Made by a program: the position numbers and the translations under genes
Assembly (NCBI GenBank): GCA_012064415.1
Contig: SSNU01000337.1
Span: 1 to 28,082, forward strand
Length of the DNA stretch: 28,082 nucleotides
Source of the DNA: Gyrodactylus bullatarudis
Lineage: Eukaryota > Platyhelminthes > Monogenea > Gyrodactylidea > Gyrodactylidae
Reading direction: 5' to 3'
Part shown: positions 12,254 through 22,400 of the stretch, one piece after another
Numbering within the stretch: the stretch's first letter is position 1
How the letters are laid out: each line of letters begins with the position of its first letter
The notes under the pieces: generated by a model
What the model was told of the DNA's origin: nothing
The model's database searches: none
Seen by the model: the letters and a program-made list of their open reading frames with translations, nothing else

Positions 12254-12450
12254 TCGTGAATCTTAAGGTGTGAAAGATATAAGATTTTTGAGCAGTACAC
12301 TCGGAAGATCTTTTCAGCCTCAGACCAAGAGAAATTGGAGGGGACCATATCAACCTCGGGCACCCGTCCAATATTCGCAGTGTTATTGGCTCAAGACCAG
12401 GGACCCCATTTACTCTTCGCATCTGAAAAAAATCACAGATATCAAAAACA
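12254..12450. other. GC-richer segment of unknown nature
   Basis: This stretch is clearly richer in G and C than its surroundings and stays open in several frames on both strands. On the minus strand, one frame reads VDMVPSNFSWSEAEKIFRVY, which looks protein-like, but I recognise no family. It could be an exon, a retrosequence or part of a repeat. No supported splice sites or start were found. Confidence 0.25.
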
Positions 12451-12606
12451 AACAAAAAATCATCTCAAACCCAATGGGCTCACAGCGGATACAGCGCTGA
12501 AATCTTGAGTTGTAAAAGTTACAATACCTATGAGTAGAACACTAATATAATTTTTATATAATTTTATAATAACAAGGAATATTATTTGATAGAAGAAAAC
12601 TATATT

Positions 12607-12828
12607 CTATACAAAGTGAGACATGAGATCCTTGAAGAAGGCAAAATTGCCTGTCTCTCGAGTTGTGGGTCCATATCGCTGACAATTCGCACGGTTAGTA
12701 TTGAAATAATAGTGTTGACAATTACTGGAACAAGCACAACACTTTGCCTTTTGTAGGAATTTCCATGCAATAATAGTTGCTATAACCCGATTCATACTCA
12801 TATTAAGAATGTATCCATCGGAGCTCAT
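12607..12828 (-). CDS. Small cysteine-rich protein or exon, possibly PAN/apple-like
   Basis: A 73-codon open frame from ATG to TAG. The centre reads CCACSSNCQHYYFNTNRANC, followed by QRYGP and AFFKDLMSHF. The spacing of cysteines around an aromatic YYFNTN strand recalls the core of PAN/apple domains, which are extracellular adhesion modules, but the piece is too short to assign. An AG acceptor lies just upstream (about 12845), so this may be the last exon of a longer minus-strand gene whose other exons I did not find, or a remnant. No signal peptide is visible. Confidence 0.35.
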   Translation of the reverse strand: MSSDGYILNMSMNRVIATIIAWKFLQKAKCCACSSNCQHYYFNTNRANCQRYGPTTRETGNFAFFKDLMSHFV

Positions 12829-13337
12829 AATAATTTGGATAACTAAATTTTGTTAGAGAATAATTTTCATCATATGACTTAAATTTACATTTTGTAATAA
12901 ATGCGCGTGAAAGAGAGGTCAAAGTGAAAGAAAAGTTTGAATACACAACTTAACTTCCTATTCAATTTTAAACACTATTTCATGAAAGAAATCGAATTTT
13001 GAAAATTGAATTGTGTTTGTTGATTAATTTTATTCTATCCAGATGCCAATCATACGTCTTTGTTAAAGTGTTCTAAGGTTTCAGATTCAATATCAAGTTG
13101 GTGTACATTAGAAATGTATGAAATTTTAGAGTTGTTCTTCCTCGGTTTGAATTTTAAGAGTTAATTCCAAAATTAGCGCATATTTTTAAAATTTATTCCA
13201 AAGTTAAATGATTGCAAAATTAAGATTATTCATAATAAAAAGGTTATTTACCCCCTCTATTTGCCTAATTTTATTTTCAAACTGTAGTTGATATAGTTGT
13301 CAGGTTTATTTAGTTTATTTTGATTAAGGAATACACT

Positions 13338-13408
13338 GATAAATCTATTTCGGTTCCGAATAGGATTGTTCACTGTACAGTGAACAGCTTGATAAATGTA
13401 TTTCGGTC
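13338..13408. repeat. Direct repeat flanking a 20-bp perfect palindrome
   Basis: TGTTCACTGTACAGTGAACA at 13367-13386 is a perfect palindrome. It sits between two direct copies of TGATAAATnTATTTCGGT (about 13338 and 13390). No gene is nearby; it may be a regulatory site or the scar of a small element. Confidence 0.5.
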
Positions 13409-13581
13409 CAATAATTTGTATGATAATTGTTCAAATTACGATTTAGCGCCGAAAAAACCCATTTTTGAATTTTATTGATTTGAAAGTGATTGGGTAGTCA
13501 AAAGATCAGAATGAGAAAAGAAAGCTATAAATATTCTGATGAGTTAGTATATTTTTCTGACGAATTGTTTTGATCAGAAAA

Positions 13582-14010
13582 GAGTTGTAAGTGACTCCAG
13601 GAGCCCTCTCCGAGTTCGGACCCATAAAATCGATCCGGATCAAAGATCCCAACGGCACCCGTGGTATCCTGGTACACTTTAAACCTCAGGCTGTCGATCT
13701 ATGCATGCGGGATTCCCACAGGTGTAAAAAGTTATTTGATTATGGAGTAAGTGCCTCCAGGAGTCCTCTTCAATTTCGGACTGAAAAAAATCGATCCCTA
13801 ATCACAATTCCCAGAAAATACCAAAAAGTCTTAGGGAGATATCTAAAACCTAGATAAAATAATCAATTGCAATACCTGTCGATTAACTAGGATGTATGAG
13901 TCGACAGGCTAAAGTCTGAGGTGTACCCGGATTCCACCGGTGTAGTTGGGATCCGGATTGATTGTTTTCTATCCGAACTTGAAGTTGGGTCCTGGAGGCA
14001 CTTACAACTC
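13582..14010. mobile_element. GC-richer foldback element with an extra arm copy
   Basis: The ends are GAGTTGTAAGTG and CACTTACAACTC. The left arm (13582-13700) and right arm (about 13895-14010) are inverted copies with shared blocks such as CTCCAGGA, GATCCGGAT and the CAGGCT/TGTCGA region. A third copy of the arm start lies at 13740-13800 (AAGTGCCTCCAGGAGTCC) in the same direction as the left arm. The composition is much less AT-rich than the host sequence, suggesting recent arrival. The open frame across it is a by-product. Confidence 0.7.
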
Positions 14011-14064
14011 CGGAATCGAATAACTTCGTGCTGTAATTGTTTTTTTAAACAAGATTTTTTCATT

Positions 14065-14513
14065 GTTTTTAGACAATTAACCTACTAGCAAAGTGCGGTC
14101 ACCGGTAATTACTATATGAACTCTAACTTGATGGAAATTGTCTTCTCACACCTAGATGTTAGAAATTCGGATAAGCAAGTTTCAATTCCATAAGAGAGTC
14201 AAATAATATTCAACTCACGTTGGCAGATGTAGACGCGTTTCGTCCTTATTAGGACTCGTGCCCAGGTCTTCAACGTTGTGAGGCAACGCTTCTAACCACT
14301 AGGCCAGAACCCCCGTTCGTCTCTTATTATTCAACACTCCCATGGTATTGACACCACCTACACACTGGTTTTTTGTATATAAGCAATTGACACTTGCTTA
14401 TCCGAATTTCTAACATCTAGGTGTGAGAAGACAATTTCCATCAAGTTAGAGTTCATATGGATATAGTAATTACCGGTGACCGCACTTTGCTAGTAGGTTA
14501 ATTGTCTAAAAAC
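14065..14513. mobile_element. Long-TIR MITE carrying a tRNA-like core
   Basis: Arms 14065-14189 and 14384-14513 are almost perfect inverted repeats of about 125 bp (outer end GTTTTTAGACAATTAACC, inner end near GATAAGCAAG). The central 190 bp contains the tRNA-like sequence described separately. There is no open frame. The near identity of the arms suggests recent insertion or conversion. No obvious target duplication could be fixed. Confidence 0.8.
14240..14314 (-). ncRNA. tRNA-like (SINE-type) pol III sequence
   Basis: On the minus strand a perfect A-box type sequence, TGGCCTAGTGG (14296-14306), is followed after about 33 nt by a degenerate B box, GGGCACGAGTCC (14252-14263). Between them the GCCTCAC loop region and AAGACCTGGG recall tRNA-Val or tRNA-Glu. 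The acceptor and T stems do not close well, so this is a tRNA-derived pol III unit such as a SINE head, not a working tRNA. Confidence 0.5.
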
Positions 14514-14609
14514 ACTAGATATTTTTATATTTTTGTGAATTGTTCAGCGTGAGTTAAAAATTAGTCCATGTGATATTATTTTGACCTGAGAATTTCTGAC
14601 TTTGAATAA

Positions 14610-14783
14610 TCGCCCCACGAACCTCACAAAGGATTTATCACAACTGGATTTAAGCAAAAAAATGTCTTTAAAGAAGAATTAGTTGAAGCATTCCAAAAAA
14701 GTTTGAAACAAGTAACTTTAATAGATCCAAGATATCTTCTAGAAATATGAGCCGATGCTTTGTTAGAAGGTTTCAGGCTGTGA
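14610..14783 (+). pseudogene. Possible coding remnant, unrecognised
   Basis: An open frame with protein-like composition (GFITTGFKQKNVFKEELVEA, then LIDPRYLLEI) meets an in-frame TGA at 14748, and similar-looking sequence (ADALLEGFRL) follows before the next stop. I recognise no family. A 31-nt GT-AG removal inside it is also possible, which would give a different short ending. The strand and nature are uncertain. Confidence 0.2.
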
Positions 14784-14996
14784 CACACCAAGAAACTCCG
14801 AAAATCTTCTTTTGACCATTCGATCAATAAAAATGTTCAGCTCAAAGTGATTCAATTTTTGAATTCGGTAATATTAATAAAGAGATTAATTGATCAAGGG
14901 ATATTTATTAAAAAGGGATCTAAACAATACAATAGGCAATACAATAAATACACAAATATCGAAAATTCTTTTATGCATGTTTCTGTATCTGTTTTA

Positions 14997-15094
14997 TCAT
15001 GGCTTTGCATTGCAGGGTGGAAGTTGGTCACAGTTGACACCTTTAAGAGGCAGAATTCTCTGTTTTCTACATTGCTCTTTACCGACATAAGACA
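14997..15094 (-). CDS. Candidate true last exon of the alpha2/delta gene
   Basis: After the acceptor ATTTTCAG, the frame encodes 31 residues, SYVGKEQC then RKQRILPLKGVNC and DQLPPCNAKP, ending TGA. In alpha2/delta proteins the region after the TNL-LVV motif continues with a cysteine-rich stretch of similar spacing. A GTAACC donor at 16482 in the preceding exon has phase 1, exactly what this exon needs. The intron would be 1388 nt, far longer than its neighbours. The alternative is simple read-through to a stop at 16454. I favour this exon moderately; cDNA would decide. Confidence 0.5.
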
Positions 15095-15106
15095 CTGAAA
15101 ATAGAA

Positions 15107-16453
15107 AATTTGATTAGTTTTTCTCCAATTAATTCTAAAAGGTTTGTGCTTTAAAGAAAGGATTTAGCTTAGATAGAGAAAACTGAATTTTTAAGCATTT
15201 AAAATAGATTTTTAGAGTCAATTTTTTGGAAAATCACAAAACTAAATTTACTCCTCGTAGATTTTCATTCAATCTAACGGACGATTCTGTTATGTTCATT
15301 TTTCTAATGTGGCGTGAGACAATCTTTCGGTAGAATGAAAGTTATTTACTTTTGTGATTATTTCCTCGTAATTTAGCAATCTACTTCAAAGTAGATATAC
15401 AAACTTTATATTAAATAATTATTCAAAGCTTCACATGCCATGAGGATTTGGTAAACCTCAATTCCATATTGTAATATCTTACAATTAAATGAATATATAA
15501 ACATTGATTGACAATTAAGATTCATGCGGATTAGATTTGATGGAAAGGTTTAGGGATTCGATTATTTCTGTAAGCATAATTATGATAACATGATCGGAAT
15601 TTTCTTCTCAGCTTCTTTGAATAGTAAACAAGCGAACTTATTCATTAATTGCGCATTTTAGATGCACATGACAATGATCAATCGGATATCCCTTTCTTTT
15701 CAACATTCTGAAATTCTCTCTCTCTTTGGATCTGTTTTTGATCTCATTTGGAAAGATATTCATAATGAAGAATGAGGGATTTGTTATTACAGCAGATTAC
15801 TTTTCAACATTGATAAGCCCCGTTTTACTTAATGAAAAACTTACTATTCAAATATTGACCAGGCAATACTACATTTTCATGGCAAAAATATTAGGATTAA
15901 CTATTGAAAAAAAAACTTTTTCTAAAAAAAACATTTATCACGAAAAGCATATGTATAGAAATACAATTTCCTTCCATTATGTGGAAGGAAAGTTGAAATC
16001 TTTATAAATGTTAATGCTTTCGGATGCATAACTATTCATAAATAAATTAAAATTCATATAAAATTAAAGGAGTTAAAAGTAAAAATCGAATCTGAGTAGT
16101 GTAAGATGATTCAGTTTTGTAAGGAACTATTTTTACTTTATAAGAATAGCTGAAATTCAGCTTTAATTTCAATTTGATAACCCAAAACCCATATCTTTCA
16201 ATTCGATAAACTAAGCTCAAAACCCATGTGACAGAACACTTCTCAATTAATATTCTCTTTCAATTAAGTCAAAAAACGAATTTTATCAAAAGATTTGAAT
16301 CAGAACTCAGTTTTTAATCGATTGATGTGAATATCATAACTTGAGTCATGATGTGATCCTACAACAACTAGAAAATACACCTGTTTACACTTCCCAAATC
16401 CGATTTTCACTTGAATTGAATTTGTTTTTGAAAAATTTTAATGGCTAAAATTC
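15107..16453. other. Spacer or long terminal intron of the alpha2/delta gene
   Basis: About 1.3 kb of AT-rich sequence with only chance open frames on both strands. If the cysteine-rich exon at 14997-15094 is used, this is its intron; otherwise it is the 3' flank. Part of 15315-15345 (TCGGTAGAATGAAAGTTATT) resembles a piece of MITE copy 2 near 6568, so old repeat material is present. Confidence 0.4.
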
Positions 16454-19400
16454 TCAAGGTTGGGGATATTGTCTAGGGTTACCTTGTCTAAATTCTCGTT
16501 CGTATTTTGGCCATTTCTGATTAGAAGTATGGTTAGTCGGCTCTGGTCGATAGTCAACAGCGACAAGGATCAGATTGGTGTCAGGATAAAGAGTCACGTC
16601 GAATCTCCTCCCATCGGTCTCAATTACTCCCTGTTCGATAGTTGTTGCATTTTGACTTAGATAATAACGAGTTCCTATTTTTTCACAGAACTTTATCTCC
16701 TTTTCCGAATATGTTCGTCCTTCAACTGAAGATTTTCATAGATCAGTTTTAAGCTTTCACAACTAGTAAAGAAATTACTCACCCATGAGAAATTGATATG
16801 AGGTAATAAGAAATCTATTGGGGAACCTTTTGAAATTTTATTTGCTAAATTTTCATTTCCTCGACACTCACCTGACCCAAGTTTTCCCGATGACGATACA
16901 TTTTCGAATTGTCTCAGCCCAAAAATCTATGGAAATTATTGATCTAATAACTCGAATTGTTTGGGAGAAAACACGCAAACTTGAGCTAACAAGTGGCTGA
17001 TATTTTACACAAATCGCTTGATAATTGAAATCTATAATTCTGAAAAGAAATTAGAATATTTTAATTCAAAATCAATCAAAATTTAATTTACGATTCATAA
17101 ATGCTCCTGTTCAAAAGTTCCTTTGTTAAATTGTAATCCAAATTACCGATAAACTGACCAATCTAAAAAAAGTTTTATTTCAAATTCCATTTAAAGTTTG
17201 ATTCTCCTCGAATAGAGCCCATCTCAAACCAATTGTTTTGTTTTAAAAAAATCTTACCAAATATTTTGGATCCTGACCCGACATTGACAAAACATACCCA
17301 CCATCGTCAAGCAAATAGCAATTTCTACCCTGGCAAATTTCTTCCTTCTCCAACTTTTCAATCATATTTTCTCCATCGAATGTTAGGCCCAAGACTATCG
17401 AAAAATAGTATGAAACTTTATTACTTCGAAGTAATTCACGAGCAGCTGGAAATTCTTGAACTTACTTCCATATGTAAAGTTATTTTCGATTCTCTGAAAG
17501 ATACCAATAGGTTTGGTGAAGGCATTTATCCTTTCAGGGTTGTAACCAGGCGGTAGTTCTTCTGGCACTATAAAAGACTCACATTAGGTTTTTAACCGGT
17601 TATAATAGACAACAACAAAATTCAAAGGAAAACTAGCCTCTCTCACCTGTTGTGTTAAAGTTTGTTAAAAATATTTTTTTCTTCTCATTAAATGACCTCT
17701 TATAAATTGAGGATGATCCGATATCTTTATATTCATTCGCTGCTAAAGATTGTACTGAATTTTCAATAGAACTGAATAGAGAAATGCCTGAAGGAAAAGA
17801 GAAGGACCATCCCAAAAGACCTGGTATAAAATCTGTTGATGCAGGGGCCTGATACTGGGCCATGTAGAGGATATCGTGGAGTAGTTGTTTCTGCATATTC
17901 TCTGGACCTAGTAAAAATTTAATCGATTTAAAAATTCTTGTACGACGAATTTTAAAAAATAAGGGCAGTTATTGATAGTTGAAAAGTATGAGAGAACTCA
18001 CAAACAAGGCCCGTTTGCATTTTCTTCAAAATCTCTAATAAAATATCTCGATCACAATCTACAGATTTATGTTCTGGAATTTGTTTCTCCTCTTCTGGGA
18101 CCACAGTAGAATTATTTATTAAAGATTCTGAAATAGTTGAATTATCCTCCGAAATATCGTCCGTAAGGATCAAGGGTTCAGTAGAATTTTCAGAACCTAG
18201 AATATTCTCGGTTGTATCAAGTGGCTTAACTATTTCAGTAGATTCTCGAGAAGCATCTTTTTCATCCAGAGTTTTCATACTCGTTGTGAATAATGGTTTT
18301 TTTGTAATTTGAGTAACCGTAATGTTAGTATCCAGGGTACTCTTATCATCCTCTTTCTGATTTATAGAAAGGGAATTTTCAGAAACTTTGTCTTCAACAA
18401 TCTGTGAAGTGGTTAGTAATACTCCTTCAGGATTATTTGTTGTTTCTTGAGTTGCTTGAGTTGTAGAAGAAATTGATTGCGTTGTTTCTTGAGGTCCTTG
18501 AGTTGTAGAAGAAATTGATTGCGTTGTTTCTTGAGACCCTAGAGTTGTTGAGGAAATTGGCTGCGTTGTTTCTTGAGGTCCTTGAGTTGTAGAAGAAATC
18601 GGCTGCGTTGTTTCTTGAGACCCTAGAGTTGTTGAGGAAATTGGCTGCGTTGTTTCTTGAGGTCCTTGAGTTGTAGAAGAAATCGGCTGCGTTGTTTCTT
18701 GAGGTCCTTGAGTTGTAGAAGAAATTGATTGCGTTGTTTCTTGAGACCCTAGAGTTGTAGAAGAAATCGGCTGCGTTGTTTCTTGAGGTCCTTGAGTTGT
18801 AGAAGAAATTGATTGCGTTGTTTCTTGAGACCCTAGAGTTGTTGAGGAAATCGGCTGCGTTGTTTCTTGAGGTCTTTGGGTTGTAGAAGTTTTTGGTGAA
18901 CCATGTTTTTCAGATGTATTCACAGCTTCTGTTTTTATATTTTGTTCATTTCGGGTTTGTCTTTTGCGTCTAGATAGAATTTCTGCTTCACTTTCTTCAG
19001 TATTGTATGGTTGGAATTTCAAATCATTCTTCAGAGAACAGCCTTGCTTCATCAAATAACTCACTGATACTATAGGATGGTACTTTTCAAATAATTCAAT
19101 GAGACTGACTAAAGATAAATCATTAATGTACACAGGAATAATGGATAGGTTATTTTGTTTCTGACATACTATCATTAATTTTTAAATCCTTCATAGTGCG
19201 TCCAGTTATCTTTGGCATATCAGACTTTGAGCTGTCTAAGTATTTTTCCCGACTCATTGGATGTACAAGACAAAATCTTAAAGTAGAGAATATCTTTCAA
19301 AATTTTTAAAATTTATTTTGGAATTCTTTAGAAATTTGTTTGCTGTCAATATCAACCCAATAAAGTTCTGGAGTTATCAATAAAAAATTTGGTCATTTTT

Positions 19401-22400
19401 TGATCCAAAAAGCGGCTATCTTTGAAGCTTTAGCTGATATAGTTCAGGCAATTACATATTTGAATTCCACGGGTATGATTAATCGATTAATCGCTTGCTT
19501 AATTTTAATCTGTGACCTTGGAAAATAGATTTTAAAACAATGTTTTAAACTAAAATTAAATCATTGTAGAAAATCGACTTTCTTTGACTTAGTGTAGCAC
19601 GTGTTTGACGAATGATAGAGCTGAGATCTTTGCGTATTCCAGGAGATTAATAGATTTCCTATCGAATGGGTAGTAAACGAAGTACTTTCTGGGGCTTAGA
19701 TGTATAATAATGAGTTTCTTAAGTAGCCTGTGTCTTTAAATACTCAATGCGACTTTAATGGTTAGTATAAAGGATTCTAAAATACTTACTTGAGATCAAT
19801 GTCCTTGAGCTTTTTGCAAGTGTACTTGCGTTCCTCTTGAAAGGTGTGAATTTCATCATTAATTTTAACAAAATCATCAATAATGTGAGTATCAATTTTA
19901 TTCGTCCGACTGAAAATCTATGATGAATTGAAATAATTTCACAAGATTATCAAGGTAACCATTAAAATTTTGCAATAGACATACCTCCTCTTTTATTCCT
20001 GTTGTATCGAATTCCAGGTCTAAAAGTTCTAGCTTCGTTGGATTCGAAAGGCCCTCATACTGGTTAAAATAAAAAATAAGAATAAATTTTAGTTATCTTC
20101 CAAAAATTAGATTTATTTTGAAAAATTCCTTTCTGATGTGGATAAAAATATGAAAAATTGATGGAAAGTTGAGATTAAAATACAAAATCGAATTAATTTC
20201 AAACTTATCATTTTCAAGGTTTTTTGAGCTTAACAAATTGTTAAAATGACACATTTAAGACCTTATACCTTTGAAACCAGATACCAATTAAAAATGGATG
20301 AAGGAGAAATTCTCATGTGTTCAGAAAAATTACTCTTATAATCTTCAATTACCCTGGCCTATGTGAGCTTTTTCACTTTTCTCTTCACTGTTGCTATTTA
20401 TTGAAGAGTTTAGGTGTTTTTTCAGCTTACATTATATTCTTAGATTTTTCAACTTTTACTATACTTCTTTCAAAATTTGTAAAATATTATTTTCAATGAA
20501 TTTAAAACTTTTATCATTATTTATGTGTCCCTACTGATGAACCATAAAGAAATGTACATTTGGTGAATAAAACTTTTTCTTCTATAACTACAAATTAAAA
20601 ATAATTCTGATGTTAAAGATTGAATCAAGATTTTTAGCATTTTTTTCAAAATGTTGAATCAACTCTAGAGTCTACAACTTGCATACCTCATCAATGAGAT
20701 CTGGATGGTACAGGAGGAATCTATCCAAGTCGGATATGATATGATATCCCAGAGGTCCAAGATAAGTAGCTGTGTTTTTCATCTTTTCATTTATCGCCGT
20801 TTCCATGCCAATTAGACCACGAAAAGACACCTCTTTCTATTATAATTATATGATTTTGTATGAAACAACTTTGATTTGAGATTAAATCACTTACTGATTT
20901 ATCGTAGAAGGGCATTGTAAAACTGGCCATGTTACCTTTTTTCTGTAAAATATAAAAGAGAATTGTAGCTTTTAACATTATTGACATTTCACATGCAACT
21001 GTATATTCGTATGCAATGATTATTTCTTTATCTTGCATTGAAATTGATAAGACTATCAAATTCCATGTAATTTTGGTAAAGAAAAGGGGTGATTTATCGA
21101 AATTTCTGGGATACATGCCAAATGTTCAACCAATTAAAATAAAATTTTGCATTCTCAAAGCTATCCATTCATTCATGATAATTATCTATGGATCTTGGCA
21201 TAATATTCACGTAGGTCTCATTGTAGAAAATATCTTCTGCCTTGTGGAGAATCAACTCTGGCTTAGGTGCCATACGAATGTTATGCTTTGGTAAAAATGT
21301 ATAACGCCAAAAGTGCTAACAAATTTTAACAAAATTATCATCAATAGTCCACTATTTTTGATCAAAATCTTACATCCAACATGTTAGTAATTGCTCCGTT
21401 CTCAGCGAAATGTTTATAGAATCCTAAATAAAATTATGATATTGTAACGTCGAGCTTTATAAATAAAATTATAGGTTGTTTCTAAAGTTACAAAGTTGGT
21501 TGTTGATGGTAATGAAAATACTCCTATAACGAATCACTTTAGGAAGAATTATTGCTCTTTATGATACCGAAGAAACTCTGCGTTTATTTTATCAATTGAA
21601 AAAGTTATTGAAGTTTGTTCAGATAAAACAAGCTTATTGTGTCATAAATTAGACTCAATTATAATAATAAACTTGACACCTCAGTTCACGCAGTAACCAT
21701 CCTTAAGTCCCTAAGAATCAAATCGTACTTCCTACGAAAATTCGTTCATGCGCCAGACCTAAGACTGCAGTTCTTCAAACAATGTATTCTATCCCATCTC
21801 GACGATGGAGCTTCGTTGTTATGTAACCTACTAGAGGGGACAATTTAAAAAATTGAAACTCTCCCGTATCAGTTCCTCCGATCTTGTTTTGGACCATATT
21901 CGTACAAAGAGCTACTTAACAGATCAAATCTCCACCCTATTTGGATGAGGAGAATTGCTTCTTCTGCAGCACTTTATCACAAGATTCCTCCTCCTCCTGA
22001 GCGCTGTTATCATCTACGCTCCTCAAGAGGTTTTACAATACTATTGACTACCCTGCACCCGCTGAGACACCGATTCCAATAAAATTTTAACTTTTTTAAA
22101 AACCAAAAAATCTCACAGATTGTAAATATTATTGCAAACTTTGTACCAGATTCACATGACTATTTTACTAATTCTTTCAAATAAAAATCTTATTTACATA
22201 TATTAGTAATAATTGGGGCAGTAATTTTGCTATTTTGGATATGATGAATAGAATTTTTCATGGTAACACATATCGGATATTATTCTTGATAAAATTCTTA
22301 ATTCTCATATATAGATTTATCTTTTTTATATTTTTGCCAGAAAATTCTGACAATTTCGCTATTTTTCGAGATCTTCTGGCCTAGTAATAATTTATTAATG

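Noticed and set aside
12136..12500. Three overlapping open frames on both strands
   Set aside because: Mutually exclusive, with no recognised family; kept only as an unclassified GC-richer segment.
13591..13857. 88-codon plus-strand open frame
   Set aside because: It lies inside the foldback element and follows its repeated arms; no protein family and no start context.
14237..14320. Functional tRNA-Val or tRNA-Glu gene
   Set aside because: The acceptor and T stems do not pair and the anticodon loop does not settle on one reading; tRNA-derived sequence is the safer call.
14847..15098. Overlapping open frames on both strands
   Set aside because: The plus-strand frames are shadows; the only convincing reading of the right part is the minus-strand cysteine-rich exon at 14997-15094.
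15726..16007. 93-codon plus-strand open frame
   Set aside because: It begins at TTG, is biased in composition, and lies in the spacer or terminal intron of the alpha2/delta gene.
17233..17556. 107-codon plus-strand open frame
   Set aside because: Antisense shadow of alpha2/delta exons 17 and 18, which are supported by phase and family motifs.
18438..18887. Regular repeat resembling a CRISPR array
   Set aside because: There are no unique spacers; it is a coding tandem repeat of 42 bp inside a eukaryotic exon.
20787..21294. Open frames on both strands around alpha2/delta exons 9-11
   Set aside because: Read-through of introns or antisense; the spliced exons give the conserved Cache sequence instead.
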